From the NCBI GenBank assembly GCA_002281775.1, contig NCGY01000003.1, positions 176,696 through 240,695 on the forward strand: 64,000 nucleotides of DNA. Direction: 5' to 3'. The position numbers and the translations under genes are program-made. Origin of the DNA: Hydrogenophilales bacterium 16-64-46. GTDB taxonomy: Bacteria > Pseudomonadota > Gammaproteobacteria > Burkholderiales > Thiobacillaceae. Shown one piece after another: positions 1 through 9,432 of the stretch. The notes beneath the pieces were generated by a model that searched no databases, was not told the origin of the DNA, and worked only from the letters and a program-made list of their open reading frames with translations. The stretch's first letter is position 1. Each line of letters opens with the position of its first letter.

Positions 1-558
1 AAAACCGCAATGGAACTCCGCGCCGGAAACGTCGTGATGGTCGGCAAAGACCCGATGGTCGTACTGAAGGCCGAATTCTCCAAATCCGGCCGCAACGCCT
101 CGGTCGTCAAGATGAAGATGAAAAATCTTCTCAATGGCTCCGGCCAGGAAACCGTCTACCGTGCCGACGACAAGTTCGAGCAGGTCATCCTAGACCGCAA
201 GGACTGCACCTATTCCTACTTCGCCGACCCGCTCTACGTCTTCATGGACGCCGACTACAACCAGTACGAAGTCGAAGGCGAGAACCTCGGCGACGCGCTG
301 AACTACCTCGACGACGGCATGCCGGTCGAAGTGGTGTTCTACGAGGGCAAGGCGATTTCGGTGGAAATGCCGACCACCGTGATTCGCGAAGTCGAATACA
401 CCGAACCCGCCGTGCGCGGCGACACCTCGGGCAAGGTCATGAAGCCCGCGCGCATCAAACCCACCGGCTATGAACTGCCGGTCGCAGCCTTCGTCGAAAT
501 CGGCGACATGATCGAAATCGACACGCGCACCAACGAATTCAAGCGTCGCGCCAACTGA
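1..558 (+). CDS. efp: Elongation factor P (5' end just outside window)
   Basis: EF-P relieves ribosomes stalled at polyproline stretches. The frame is open to base 1 (codons for K-T-A precede the first ATG at 10), so the true start is almost certainly the codon just before the window, giving about 185 aa, the family's usual length. All three OB-like domains are present and the C-terminus ends in the usual EFKRRAN. Counting from the presumed start, the tip of the domain I loop is Arg32 (SKSGRNAS), the type rhamnosylated by EarP, rather than the lysine modified by EpmA/EpmB. The modification enzyme is inferred; earP would lie upstream, out of view. Confidence 0.97.
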   Translation, partial: KTAMELRAGNVVMVGKDPMVVLKAEFSKSGRNASVVKMKMKNLLNGSGQETVYRADDKFEQVILDRKDCTYSYFADPLYVFMDADYNQYEVEGENLGDALNYLDDGMPVEVVFYEGKAISVEMPTTVIREVEYTEPAVRGDTSGKVMKPARIKPTGYELPVAAFVEIGDMIEIDTRTNEFKRRAN

Positions 559-573
559 TTCCGGCCTCCTCCC

Positions 574-602
574 GAAAAAGGCAGCTGCGGCTGCCTTTTT
601 TG
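574..602 (+). terminator. Rho-independent terminator after efp
   Basis: A perfect GGCAGC/GCTGCC stem with a four-base loop is flanked by an A-run on the left and a T7 run on the right, 15 bases after the efp stop codon. Confidence 0.85.
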
Positions 603-672
603 TTTCCGGCTCCGTCCGACTACCCCTGTCGGACAGCGTTAAAATACCAGCTGAATGCTCTCTGTTCCGTCC

Positions 673-3600
673 ATGTCCGACCCGCGTTTCGTCCACCTTC
701 GCCTGCACTCCGAATTCTCGGTGACCGACGGTCTGGTGCGCCTCGACGACGCCGTCGAGCGGGCAAGGGACGCGGGTATGCCCGCGCTGGCGCTGACCGA
801 CCTGTCCAACACCTTCGGCTGGGTAAAGTTTTACCGCGCCGCGCGCGGCAAGGGGATCAAGCCGGTGTTTGGCTGCGACGTCTGGGTGACGAACCCCACC
901 GACCGGGCACGGCCTTCGCGCCTGCTGCTGCTGGTGCAACACGCCGACGGCTACCGGCGACTGTGCGAGCTGCTGTCGCGCGCCTATCTTGAAAACCTCC
1001 ACCGTGGCCACGCCGAAATCGACCCGGCCTGGCTCGCCGAGGACAGCTGTGGCCTCATCGCTCTGTCAGGCGGCAATGCGGGCAGCGTGGCGCAAGCCCT
1101 GCTCGACGACAAGCCGGATGCGGCCCGTCGCGAAGCCGAACGCTGGGCGGCCTGTTTCCCGGAGCGTTTCTACCTCGAACTGCAACGCTATGGCCAGCCG
1201 CACGCCGAACGCCTGATCGACGGCCTGCTCGATATCGGCCACGCGCTCGGTCTGCCCAGCGTGGCCACGCATCCGGTGCAGTTCCTGGCCGCCGATGACT
1301 TCCAGGCACACGAAGCCCGGGTGTGCATCGCCGAGGGCATGATGCTGGGCGACCCGCGCCGTCCCCGTCCCTACACGAACGCGCAGTACCTCAAGTCCGC
1401 CGAGGAAATGGCGGCCCTGTTCGCCGACCTGCCGGAAGCGCTGGAAAACAGCGTGGAAATCGCCAAGCGCTGCAACCTCGAACTCGTGCTCGGCAAGAAC
1501 CGGCTGCCCGATTTCCCCACGCCGGATGGCCTCACGCTTGACGATTACATCCGGCAACGCGCTTACGACGGGCTCGACGTGCGCCTCGCGCAGCTGTACC
1601 CCGATGCGACGGTGCGCGCGACCCGCCGCGCGGAGTATGTCGAGCGGCTGGAGTTCGAACTCAGGACCATCATCCAGATGGGTTTTCCCGGCTACTTCCT
1701 CATCGTCTCGGACTTCATCTCGTGGGCGAAGGAAAACGACGTGCCGGTGGGGCCGGGGCGCGGCTCCGGGGCAGGCTCGCTGGTGGCCTACGCGCTCCTG
1801 ATCACCGACCTCGATCCGCTGGAATACGACCTGCTGTTCGAGCGCTTCCTCAACCCTGAGCGGGTGTCGATGCCCGACTTCGACATCGATTTCTGCCAGG
1901 ACAAGCGCGAGCGCGTCATTCAATACGTGAAGGACAAATATGGCCACGGCGCGGTGTCGCAGATTGCCACCTTCGGTACGCTCGGCTCGAAATCGGTGAT
2001 CCGCGACGTGGGGCGTGTGCTCGACATGCCCTACACCTACTGCGACAAGCTCTCCAAGCTGGTACCCATCGAGGGCGTGAAGCCGGTGTCGTTGAAGAAG
2101 GCGCTGGAGATGGAGCCGCAGCTCAGGGAGCGTTACGACGAGGAAGAAGAGGTGCGAGAACTCTTCGGCCTTGCGGAAAAGCTCGAGGAACTGACGCGCA
2201 ACGTCGGTATGCACGCCGGCGGCGTATTGATCGCGCCCGGCAAGCTCACGGATTTCTGCCCGCTGTATCGCGCCGAAGGCTCGGACTCCGTCGTTTCGCA
2301 ATACGACAAGGACGATGTTGAAGCGATAGGCCTCGTCAAGTTCGACTTCCTCGGCCTGCGCACGCTGACGATCCTCAATGAGGCCGTGCATTTCGTGCGC
2401 CGCCACGCAGGCATGGAGACGTTCCGGCTGGAAGACCTGAAGCTTGACGACCCGCGCGTGTATCAATTATTCGCTGACGGCAACACCACCGCCGTGTTCC
2501 AGTCCGAATCGCGTTCCGCGAAGGAACTGGAAAAAAAGCTCAAGGGTGACACCTTCGAGGACATCATCGCGCTGATGGCGCTGAACCGCCCCGGCCCGCT
2601 GGGCTCGGGCATGGTCGACGACTTCATCGTGCGCAAGAACGAGCAGCGCAGAACCGGCGTCGGCAAACCCGAGTGGTATTTCCACCCCGATCTCACCGAC
2701 ACGCTGAAATCGACCTACGGCATCATCGTCTACCAGGAACAGGTGATGCTGGTCGCGCAGATTCTGGCCGGCTACACGCTCGGCGGTGCCGACATGCTGC
2801 GCCGCGCCATGGGCAAGAAGAAGCCGGAGGAAATGGCCAAGCAGCGGCAGATTTTCCTCGAAGGCGCGGAAAAGCGCGGCGTTGACAAGGCGCTCGCCGA
2901 ACGCCTGTTCGACCTGATGGAGAAGTTTGCCGAATACGGCTTCAACAAGTCACACTCGGCCGCTTACGCGCTCGTCGCCTACCACACGGCCTGGCTCAAG
3001 GCCTATTACCCGGCCGAGTTCATGTCGGCGACGATGTCGTCGGAATTGTCGGACACCGACAAGGTGCGCATCTTCATCGAGGATTGCGTGGCCAATGCGC
3101 TGACCATTCTGCCGCCGGACATCAACCGGTCGCTGCATCGCTTCGAGCCGGTCTCGAAAAGCGATATTCGCTACGGCCTGGGGGCGATCAAGGGCACGGG
3201 CGAAGCGGCGGTCAACGCCATCGTGGCCGAGCGCGAAGCGAATGGCCCCTACAAAGGCCTGTTCGATCTCGTGCGTCGGGTCGACAAGCGTTATCTCAAC
3301 CGCCGGGTGCTCGAAGCCCTGGTGAAAGCGGGTGCATTCGATACCCTCAATGATCACCGCGCGAGCCTGTTCGCCTCGGTCGGGCGGGCGCTCGAAGCGG
3401 CCGACCAGGCCGCGCGCAACGGCGGCCAGGTCGGGCTGTTTGGCGAGATTGTCGAGAGCGAGGAGGCGCTGATCGATACGCCGCGCTGGTCGGAGCCGGA
3501 CAAGCTGTTGCAGGAAAAGTCGGCGATGGGCTTCTATTTTTCCGGCCATCCCTTCACCGCTTACGAGGCCGAGGTGGCGTCCTTCGCCAAACGGCGGCTC

Positions 3601-4134
3601 GGCAGCCTGGAACCCTCGCGTGAGCCGGTGATCCTCGCCGGGGTGGCGGTCTCGCTGCGCACGCAGATGACGCGGCGCGGCAAGATGCTGATCCTGCTGC
3701 TCGACGACGCCAGCGGCCAGGTCGAAATCACCATCTTCAACGAGCTCTATGAGCAGCTGCGCCACCTGCTGAAGGAAGACGCGCTGCTGGTGATCGAAGG
3801 CAAGGTCAACCGCGACGACTATTCGGGCGGGCTGCGGGTCACGGCCGACCGCATCTACGATCTGGCCGGCGCGCGCACCCGCTTTGCCCAGGGGCTCAGG
3901 CTGACCTGCAACGGCGAATGCCATAGCCAGCCGCACGGCGGCCGCAGGCTGGCCGAGCTGCTCTCGCCCTACGCCCAGCAGGAGGGCGGATGTCCGGTTT
4001 GGGTCGAATACCGCAATCCGCAGGCGCAATGCCGGGTTCGGCTGGGCGAGGCGTGGCGGGTCAGGCTGGACGACAGGCTGCTGGAGTCTCTCGGCGGCTG
4101 GCTCAAGGCCGAGGCGGTGCAGGTGGTTTATTGA
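673..4134 (+). CDS. dnaE: DNA polymerase III alpha subunit
   Basis: Catalytic subunit of the replicative polymerase. An N-terminal PHP domain begins at HLRLHSEFS, followed by the Pol III palm with FDIDFCQDKRE as acidic metal-binding motif, then fingers, helix-hairpin-helix, and a C-terminal OB fold (around residues 985-1070). Length of 1153 aa matches the family. I chose the ATG at 673 (MSDPRFVHLRLHSE), which matches the family N-terminus; an in-frame ATG at 655 would add six residues and cannot be excluded. Transcribed alone behind the efp terminator; no strong ribosome binding site is visible. Confidence 0.97.
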   Translation: MSDPRFVHLRLHSEFSVTDGLVRLDDAVERARDAGMPALALTDLSNTFGWVKFYRAARGKGIKPVFGCDVWVTNPTDRARPSRLLLLVQHADGYRRLCELLSRAYLENLHRGHAEIDPAWLAEDSCGLIALSGGNAGSVAQALLDDKPDAARREAERWAACFPERFYLELQRYGQPHAERLIDGLLDIGHALGLPSVATHPVQFLAADDFQAHEARVCIAEGMMLGDPRRPRPYTNAQYLKSAEEMAALFADLPEALENSVEIAKRCNLELVLGKNRLPDFPTPDGLTLDDYIRQRAYDGLDVRLAQLYPDATVRATRRAEYVERLEFELRTIIQMGFPGYFLIVSDFISWAKENDVPVGPGRGSGAGSLVAYALLITDLDPLEYDLLFERFLNPERVSMPDFDIDFCQDKRERVIQYVKDKYGHGAVSQIATFGTLGSKSVIRDVGRVLDMPYTYCDKLSKLVPIEGVKPVSLKKALEMEPQLRERYDEEEEVRELFGLAEKLEELTRNVGMHAGGVLIAPGKLTDFCPLYRAEGSDSVVSQYDKDDVEAIGLVKFDFLGLRTLTILNEAVHFVRRHAGMETFRLEDLKLDDPRVYQLFADGNTTAVFQSESRSAKELEKKLKGDTFEDIIALMALNRPGPLGSGMVDDFIVRKNEQRRTGVGKPEWYFHPDLTDTLKSTYGIIVYQEQVMLVAQILAGYTLGGADMLRRAMGKKKPEEMAKQRQIFLEGAEKRGVDKALAERLFDLMEKFAEYGFNKSHSAAYALVAYHTAWLKAYYPAEFMSATMSSELSDTDKVRIFIEDCVANALTILPPDINRSLHRFEPVSKSDIRYGLGAIKGTGEAAVNAIVAEREANGPYKGLFDLVRRVDKRYLNRRVLEALVKAGAFDTLNDHRASLFASVGRALEAADQAARNGGQVGLFGEIVESEEALIDTPRWSEPDKLLQEKSAMGFYFSGHPFTAYEAEVASFAKRRLGSLEPSREPVILAGVAVSLRTQMTRRGKMLILLLDDASGQVEITIFNELYEQLRHLLKEDALLVIEGKVNRDDYSGGLRVTADRIYDLAGARTRFAQGLRLTCNGECHSQPHGGRRLAELLSPYAQQEGGCPVWVEYRNPQAQCRVRLGEAWRVRLDDRLLESLGGWLKAEAVQVVY

Positions 4135-4229
4135 GGCGCTGAACGCGCGCGGGTCGAGCTTGCTTGCGGGTCAACCGTTGCGGCAGTGACACAAACCTAC
4201 CAAAAACGTGTTTGATTGCAACATTCCTG

Positions 4230-4264
4230 TTGACAAGGATTATCTAATATTAGAAAATTCTAAT
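4230..4264 (+). promoter_or_regulatory. Promoter with palindromic operator for candidate sRNA
   Basis: TTGACA at 4230-4235 is a perfect -35 box; 17 bases on is GAAAAT (4253-4258), a 4/6 match to the -10 consensus. Overlapping the -10 and presumed start is the palindrome ATTAG-N6-CTAAT (4249-4264), with an extra half site CTAAT at 4244-4248. The same palindrome lies at the promoters at 11299 and 46473. The regulator is unknown; ArsR-like or LysR-like (T-N11-A spacing fits) are both possible. Confidence 0.6.
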
Positions 4265-4360
4265 AACACTGAGGCGTCGCAATGGCGATCAGTGTTGTCT
4301 CCTCCAATCCTCCTCCTTTGGTGGATACTCCGCCCGGTTCTTCGGAACCGGGCATTTTTT
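4265..4360 (+). ncRNA. Candidate small RNA with anti-Shine-Dalgarno loop
   Basis: About 95 nt that fold into three hairpins. Hairpin 1 (4267-4294) pairs CACTGA with TCAGTG and TCGC with GCGA around an AATG loop, with a 4-base bulge. A short linker TTGTCT follows. Hairpin 2 pairs CCTCCAA (4301-4307) with TTGGTGG (4318-4324), one mismatch, and displays TCCTCCTCCT in the loop, complementary to ribosome binding sites. Hairpin 3 is an 8-bp terminator stem (4333-4340/4345-4352) with a TTCG loop and a U-rich tail, typical of Hfq-dependent sRNAs. Bacterial sRNAs using exposed UCCUCC loops against mRNA Shine-Dalgarno sequences are known; this specific one is not recognised. Confidence 0.6.
4333..4359 (+). 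terminator. Rho-independent terminator of candidate sRNA
   Basis: Stem CCCGGTTC-TTCG-GAACCGGG followed by CATTTTTTT. Its reverse face also lies just beyond the metG stop codon but carries no T-run in that direction. Confidence 0.85.
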
Positions 4361-4393
4361 TGCCCGGCGTTCAGGATTGCCCGGCAGGCCCGT

Positions 4394-6442
4394 TCATTTC
4401 ACCTTCATGCCTGGCTGGGCACCGCTGTCCGGAGACAGGATGAAGAGCCCCGGCGCGTCGCCCGATGCCGCCAGCACCATGCCTTCGCTCATGCCGAATT
4501 TCATCTTGCGCGGGGCAAGGTTGGCGACCATGACCGTGAGCCGGCCGACAAGCGTTTCCGGCGCGTAGGCAGACTTGATGCCGGCGAAGACCTGCCGCGT
4601 GCCCAGTTCACCGAGATCGAGCGTGAGCCTCAGCAGCTTGTCTGCGCCCTCGACGTGTTCGGCGTGGGCGATGCGGGCGATGCGCAGGTCGATCTTGGCG
4701 AAGTCCTCGATCGATATTGTGTCGGCGATGGCCACCGCAGCCGGCTGTGCGGCGTGCGCCTGGGCTTCGGCGTGGCGCACCGGGGCGGGGGCGGGTTCGA
4801 GGTTCTGCCGGTTGGCGTCAACCATGGCTTCGATGGATTTGGGGTCGATGCGGGTCATGAGGTGGGCGTATGCGTTGATGCTGTGGCCGACCAGCAGGGT
4901 GTCGGCGTGGTTCCAGGCGAGCGGCGCGATCGCCAGGAAGGCTTCGACTTCTTCTGCCAGCTTGGGCAGCACGGGTTTGAGGTAGAGCGTCAGCAGGCGG
5001 AAACCGTTGAGCGCGACGGTGCAGACTTGGTGCAGGCGGGCGACAGCGTCGGGTTGTTTCGCCAGTTCCCAGGGTTTTTCGTCGGCGACGAACTGGTTGG
5101 CCCGGTCTGCCAGTGCCATGATTTCACGCAGCGCGCGACCAAAATCACGTGATTCGTAATGGCTGGCGATGGAGGCTGCCGCAGCCTGGAATGCGCTGAG
5201 CAGTTCCGGGTTGTCGATGCGGTCGGCAAGCCTGCCACCGAAATTCTTGTGGATGAAGCCGGCGGTGCGGCTGGCGATGTTGATGAACTTGCCGACCAGG
5301 TCGGAATTGACCCGGGCGACGAAATCCTCGAGGTTGAGGTCGATGTCTTCCATCGAGCCGTTCAGCTTGGCGGCGAAGTAGTAGCGCAGCCATTCCGGGT
5401 TGAGTCCGGCGTCCAGATAGCTCGCCGCCGTGATGAAGGTGCCGCGCGACTTCGACATCTTCTGGCCGTTGACCGTGAGAAAGCCGTGCGCATACACAGC
5501 TGTCGGCAGGCGGTGGCCGGAGAATTTCAGCATCGCGGGCCAGAAAAGAGCGTGGAAATACAGGATGTCCTTGCCGATGAAATGCACCAGTTCAGTTCTG
5601 GCATCCTGGCCCCACCAGGCGCCGAAATCGAGACCGTTGTCACGGGCATATTTGGCAAAGCTCGCCATATAGCCCACCGGCGCGTCGAGCCAGACGTAGA
5701 AATACTTGCCCGGCGCGCCGGGAATCTCGAAGCCGAAGTAGGGTGCGTCGCGGCTGATGTCCCAGTTGGCGAGGCCGGAGGCAAACCATTCCTGCATCTT
5801 GTTCGCGGCTTCGCTTTGCAGCGTGCCCGAGGTGGTCCACTCGCGCAGAAAGGCCTCGCAGTCACCAAGCTTGAAGAAGTAGTGCTCGGAATCCTTGTGC
5901 ACCGGCGTGGCCCCAGATACGGCCGAGACCGGATTCTTCAGTTCGGTGGGGCCGTAGGTTGCGCCGCAGACTTCGCAGTTGTCGCCGTACTGGTCGGCCG
6001 CGCCGCATTTCGGGCACTCGCCCTTGATGAAGCGGTCTGGCAGGAACAGGTTCTTCACCGGGTCGAACATCTGCGCGATGGTCTTCACATCGATCAGCCC
6101 GGCATCCTTCAGTGCCAGATAGATTTTCGAGGCCAACGCCCGGTTTTCCTCGGAATGCGTCGAGTAATAGTGGTCGAAGCCGATGTGGAAGCCGGCAAAG
6201 TCGCGGGTGTGTTCGTCCCACACGCGGCCGATCAGGGCTTCGGGGGTGATGCCTTCCTTTTCGGCGCGCAGCATGATCGCCGTGCCGTGGGTGTCGTCGG
6301 CGCACATGTAGCGGCAGTCGTGGCCGCGCATTTTCTGGAAACGCACCCAGATATCGGTCTGGATGTATTCGACCAGGTGACCGAGATGGATGCTGCCGTT
6401 GGCGTAGGGCAGGGCAGAGGTGACGAGGATCTGGCGGGTCAT
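4394..6442 (-). CDS. metG: Methionyl-tRNA synthetase
   Basis: Charges tRNA-Met with methionine. Class I signature [10 protein letters not shown] sits near the N-terminus, four cysteines CPKC and CEVC form the zinc knuckle around residues 145-160, and the KMSKS loop reads [10 protein letters not shown]. The C-terminal EMAP/Trbp111-like tRNA-binding domain (from about residue 580, ends in [14 protein letters not shown]) is present, so this is the dimeric MetRS type; 682 aa is the normal length. Last gene of a minus-strand run with the DUF924 and CDGSH genes, 44 bases downstream of the former. Confidence 0.97.
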   Translation of the reverse strand: MTRQILVTSALPYANGSIHLGHLVEYIQTDIWVRFQKMRGHDCRYMCADDTHGTAIMLRAEKEGITPEALIGRVWDEHTRDFAGFHIGFDHYYSTHSEENRALASKIYLALKDAGLIDVKTIAQMFDPVKNLFLPDRFIKGECPKCGAADQYGDNCEVCGATYGPTELKNPVSAVSGATPVHKDSEHYFFKLGDCEAFLREWTTSGTLQSEAANKMQEWFASGLANWDISRDAPYFGFEIPGAPGKYFYVWLDAPVGYMASFAKYARDNGLDFGAWWGQDARTELVHFIGKDILYFHALFWPAMLKFSGHRLPTAVYAHGFLTVNGQKMSKSRGTFITAASYLDAGLNPEWLRYYFAAKLNGSMEDIDLNLEDFVARVNSDLVGKFINIASRTAGFIHKNFGGRLADRIDNPELLSAFQAAAASIASHYESRDFGRALREIMALADRANQFVADEKPWELAKQPDAVARLHQVCTVALNGFRLLTLYLKPVLPKLAEEVEAFLAIAPLAWNHADTLLVGHSINAYAHLMTRIDPKSIEAMVDANRQNLEPAPAPVRHAEAQAHAAQPAAVAIADTISIEDFAKIDLRIARIAHAEHVEGADKLLRLTLDLGELGTRQVFAGIKSAYAPETLVGRLTVMVANLAPRKMKFGMSEGMVLAASGDAPGLFILSPDSGAQPGMKVK

Positions 6443-6486
6443 GGCGGCGGCGGGGCACGAAAGGCCGCCATTTTACTGCCCGCGTC

Positions 6487-7089
6487 CTAAAAGCGAGAGC
6501 CGGGCTGGGTGAGGAATTCGATTTCTTCCGCTGACGAGGGCCGACCTAGCACGGCGTTGCGATGCGGAAAGCGGCAGAATCGCGCAACCACATCACGATG
6601 GCGCACGGCGTACTCGTGGAAACCCTCGAACAGCGCGCGTTCGTCTTCCACGCATTCGCGTACCAGTGCGGCATACAGCGCAACCGCGCAGTCCTGCATG
6701 GCGAGTGATTCGGCGTGTTCCAGCGGCAGGTAGAGAAACACGCGTTCGATCAGGCTGAGGGCGCGGTCCTCGCCCGTGGCCAACGCGGCAAGCGCTAGCT
6801 TGAGCGCCTGGGCATCGGAGGCAAAGGCAGCGGCCTGGTCGCGAAATACATGGTGGGGGAATTGGTCGAGCACGATCACCAGCGCCAGACGCCCGTGCGG
6901 GGTGCCTGCCCAGTCATTCAGCCGGCCTGCACGGGCGTCCGTCAGGGTGTCGCCAAACTGCGCCGACACCGCCCGATCCGCCTCGGCCGATTTGCCGAAC
7001 CAGAGTGCGCGCTGGCGCTGGCTGGTTTCACGGGCGCTGCCAAGCGCACCAAACCAGAACGCGAGGACGGATTCCGGTGTGGCGGGCAT
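6487..7089 (-). CDS. DUF924 family protein
   Basis: 200 aa, all-helical. The N-terminal VLAFWFG, a central DQFPHHVFRD block and LPLEHAES are the recognisable signature of DUF924, a TPR-like family of unknown function found widely in proteobacteria. It lies 8 bases downstream of the CDGSH gene, so the two are probably co-transcribed, followed by metG. No catalytic residues can be assigned; a general cytosolic role is all that can be said. Confidence 0.85.
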   Translation of the reverse strand: MPATPESVLAFWFGALGSARETSQRQRALWFGKSAEADRAVSAQFGDTLTDARAGRLNDWAGTPHGRLALVIVLDQFPHHVFRDQAAAFASDAQALKLALAALATGEDRALSLIERVFLYLPLEHAESLAMQDCAVALYAALVRECVEDERALFEGFHEYAVRHRDVVARFCRFPHRNAVLGRPSSAEEIEFLTQPGSRF

Positions 7090-7097
7090 GCGCGTGA

Positions 7098-7349
7098 TCA
7101 GAAAATATCGTCAGGCAGCGAATTGTGCGAACCGTCGCAGAAAGGCGGGGTTTGGCTATGTTTGCAATTGCACAGCCAGACCGTCTGCTTTTCCGCCACC
7201 ACGAATGACTGCGGTTCGATGCCCGTGCCTTCGTGAGAGCCGTCGCAGAAGGGTTGCGTCATCGAGCGGCCGCAGGCGCACCACCAGTATTCACCGGGTT
7301 CCAGCTCGAGTTCGGCAGGATTGCGTTCGTAGACAACGGGTTCGGTCAT
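7098..7349 (-). CDS. CDGSH iron-sulfur domain protein
   Basis: 83 aa with two CDGSH [2Fe-2S] motifs, CACGRSMTQPFCDGSH and CNCKHSQTPPFCDGSH, each offering three cysteines and one histidine to a labile cluster. Tandem-motif proteins of this size are the bacterial MitoNEET-like type, thought to move electrons or clusters. I start at the ATG at 7349 (MTEPVVYERN); the frame runs on upstream without a family match. Followed at 8 bases by the DUF924 gene. Confidence 0.9.
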   Translation of the reverse strand: MTEPVVYERNPAELELEPGEYWWCACGRSMTQPFCDGSHEGTGIEPQSFVVAEKQTVWLCNCKHSQTPPFCDGSHNSLPDDIF

Positions 7350-7570
7350 GGCAGACTCTGGGCAGGAAACAGAATGGAGCACGCAGTTTACAGGGTGCAG
7401 TCCTGGCGTGCCAAATCGAGCTCGCTGCATGACACGTGTCCGTGACGCACAGCGATCAAGGCAAAAGCGAACGTCGGGGTGCGCTGACACCTGTCCGGCG
7501 CGACAACAGTGAGAAGGGTTGTTGGCGTGGTCTATAGTGGAATCTGATCATGCCTGTTCAGGAGACGACG

Positions 7571-8056
7571 ATGAAAGCGCTATACCGCATGGAACGGTTT
7601 CTCGACGAACACCACATCCCTTTTGACCTGATTGCCCATCCGCACTCCCAGACCAGCGCGGAAACCGCGCGGGCGGCAGGGGTGCCGCTCAACCGTATTG
7701 CCAAGGGCGTCCTGCTGGATGGTCGCGAGTGCCAGATGGTGGCGATGATTCCGGCCGATCAGGAAGTTCACCTGGGCAAACTGGGGCTGGATCATGGCCT
7801 GGAATTCAGCCTTGCCAGCGAATCCAGTATTTCCAGCCTGTTCGGGGAGTGCGATCCCGGGGTGATTCCCGGACTGCCCAATGCATGGGGCGTGGAAATG
7901 GTGTGGGACGATGATCTGATGGCGCAACCGGACCTGTATCTGGAAGCGGGTGACCACGAGCGTTTGCTGCACATCGAGACCCGCTTTCTGCGCGAGCTGT
8001 TCGGTGATGCGCCGCACTGTCATTTCAGTCAGCCACGCATGATGCATCACGGCTGA
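7571..8056 (+). CDS. YbaK/ProX-type aminoacyl-tRNA deacylase domain protein
   Basis: 161 aa single-domain member of the YbaK/EbsC family, whose members hydrolyse mischarged tRNAs in trans (for example Cys-tRNA-Pro or Ala-tRNA-Pro). Visible family features are the N-terminal helix with LDEHHIPFDLIAHPHS, then RIAKGVLLDG with the conserved lysine, and the glycine-rich GVIPGLPNAWGVEM near the end. Start at 7571 is fixed by GGAGA seven bases upstream; the longer frame adds seven residues without a ribosome site. Substrate cannot be read from sequence. Confidence 0.85.
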   Translation: MKALYRMERFLDEHHIPFDLIAHPHSQTSAETARAAGVPLNRIAKGVLLDGRECQMVAMIPADQEVHLGKLGLDHGLEFSLASESSISSLFGECDPGVIPGLPNAWGVEMVWDDDLMAQPDLYLEAGDHERLLHIETRFLRELFGDAPHCHFSQPRMMHHG

Positions 8057-8062
8057 GGGTGT

Positions 8063-8809
8063 TCAGTCGCCGGCGCGTGCGCTGAGACGGCGGGCCATGT
8101 CCGCGTAGGCCTCGATCTGCTGCACGCGCTCGCGGTGGGACGCATGGGCGGCAGCGAGCCCGCCGCCCGAAGCTTCGTCCTGCCGCAACCAGGCCAGTGC
8201 CCCAGCTTCCACATCGCAACCGCACGTCGCAGCCAGCAGGGTGCCGAGCCAGTCGGCTTCAGCTTCCTGTGCCTGCCACAGGTGGGCGACGCGCAGCGCC
8301 AGCCCGAAATCACCATCGGTCAGCTGCAGGGCAGCTTCGCCGAGTGCGGTCCAGTGTGCGGGCTTGCCGGACAGCACCGACAGGGCAATGGCATCCTCGT
8401 CGAAGTGGCGCTGGGCGATGTGCACGATCTCGTGCCCGACGAGAAACGCCAGCTGGCAGGATTTCAGTTCCAGCGCAGCGCGCGAAAGCACCACGATGTC
8501 TGGGGCAACTGCATACGCCGGCCCCTGGGTTTCGTCGGGCGCGAGCCTGAACCGTACCTCCGGTACGCCGGCCAGTTCGGCCATGCGACGCCAGCTGGCT
8601 CGTGCGACCAGTGTCTCGCAGCCGGTGCAGGGCGTGCCGCTCCAGTCATAGTGGGTGAAAGTCGGCGCGTCGGGAAACCACGGGGCCGGCTGGGCAGCAC
8701 AGGTACGCGCGGCCCCGAACAGTATGAGCAGGCACAGCATGGTCGTTGCCAGCCAGCGGATGGACGTGGCAGCGTGCGCGGAATCGATCATCAGGGCACG
8801 AACAATCAT
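8063..8809 (-). CDS. Exported M48-like zinc metalloprotease
   Basis: 248 aa with a hydrophobic N-terminal signal (WLATTMLCLLILFGAA, cleavage near CAAQP). The zinc site is GHEIVHIAQRH, an HExxH motif, with the third ligand probably E in AQEAEADWLG, as in M48 peptidases. Likely a periplasmic peptidase or quality-control protease of the BepA/YcaL kind, but without TPR repeats. The ATG at 8809 has AAGGGG six bases upstream and is preferred to the longer frame. Ends 6 bases from the convergent YbaK gene. Confidence 0.85.
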   Translation of the reverse strand: MIVRALMIDSAHAATSIRWLATTMLCLLILFGAARTCAAQPAPWFPDAPTFTHYDWSGTPCTGCETLVARASWRRMAELAGVPEVRFRLAPDETQGPAYAVAPDIVVLSRAALELKSCQLAFLVGHEIVHIAQRHFDEDAIALSVLSGKPAHWTALGEAALQLTDGDFGLALRVAHLWQAQEAEADWLGTLLAATCGCDVEAGALAWLRQDEASGGGLAAAHASHRERVQQIEAYADMARRLSARAGD

Positions 8810-8901
8810 GGCTACCCCTTTCACAATGACTTGCCTGTGAATATAGTCGGCCATCTACGTCCATGACTTGAGCCGGGCCCCTCTGCCCGCATCTATACGC
8901 C

Positions 8902-9432
8902 ATGACCGACTCCAACGCAAAGGCAGACCCCAATCCCCACCGTAGCCTGGGCCGTGGCATGGGCCTGCTGGCGAGTCTGTTGCTGCTGGGCGGTCTGTGG
9001 CTTATGTTCGGGCGGGTGATCGACGCGCGCGACAATCCCAATCGGCACCTGGTGACGGCACCGGGAGAAAGCCTGCTGCTCAAGCGCGGCTCGCATGGCC
9101 ATTACATCTTTCCGGGGGAGATCAATGGCCGGCCGGTCACATTTCTGCTCGATACAGGGGCCACGCTGGTTTCGGTACCGGCCCGGCTGGGGGAAGAGCT
9201 GAATTTGCAGGCCGGTGCGTATCAGAACTCGATCACCGCCAATGGTACGGTAAGCACCCGAGCCACCCGCATCGCCCGACTGGCCTTTGGGCCTTTCGTG
9301 GTGAACGATGTGCCGGCCAGCCTCAATCCGGGTATGCAGGACGATCATGTACTGCTGGGCATGAGCGTGCTGAAACACCTGGAATTCACCCAGCGCGGCG
9401 ACATCCTGGAGTTGCGCACCGCGGGCGACTGA
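8902..9432 (+). CDS. Membrane-anchored retropepsin-like aspartic protease (TIGR02281-type)
   Basis: 176 aa. One N-terminal membrane helix (GMGLLASLLLLGGLWLMFG) is followed by a single retropepsin-like domain: catalytic motif LLDTGATLVSVP and the downstream hydrophobic-hydrophobic-glycine element VLLGMSVLKHL. One-domain enzymes of this kind dimerise to build the active site. Bacterial TIGR02281 proteins match length and layout. Substrate unknown. Stands alone, divergent from the M48 gene across a 92-bp gap. Confidence 0.85.
   Translation: MTDSNAKADPNPHRSLGRGMGLLASLLLLGGLWLMFGRVIDARDNPNRHLVTAPGESLLLKRGSHGHYIFPGEINGRPVTFLLDTGATLVSVPARLGEELNLQAGAYQNSITANGTVSTRATRIARLAFGPFVVNDVPASLNPGMQDDHVLLGMSVLKHLEFTQRGDILELRTAGD

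Noticed and set aside
1066..2466. 466-aa minus-strand open frame opposite dnaE
   Set aside because: Shadow frame of dnaE without recognisable domains.
4208..5152. Plus-strand frame starting upstream of the sRNA and running into metG antisense
   Set aside because: Would read through a strong terminator and has no ribosome site.
5159..6490. 443-aa plus-strand open frame opposite metG
   Set aside because: Antisense to conserved MetRS; no family features.
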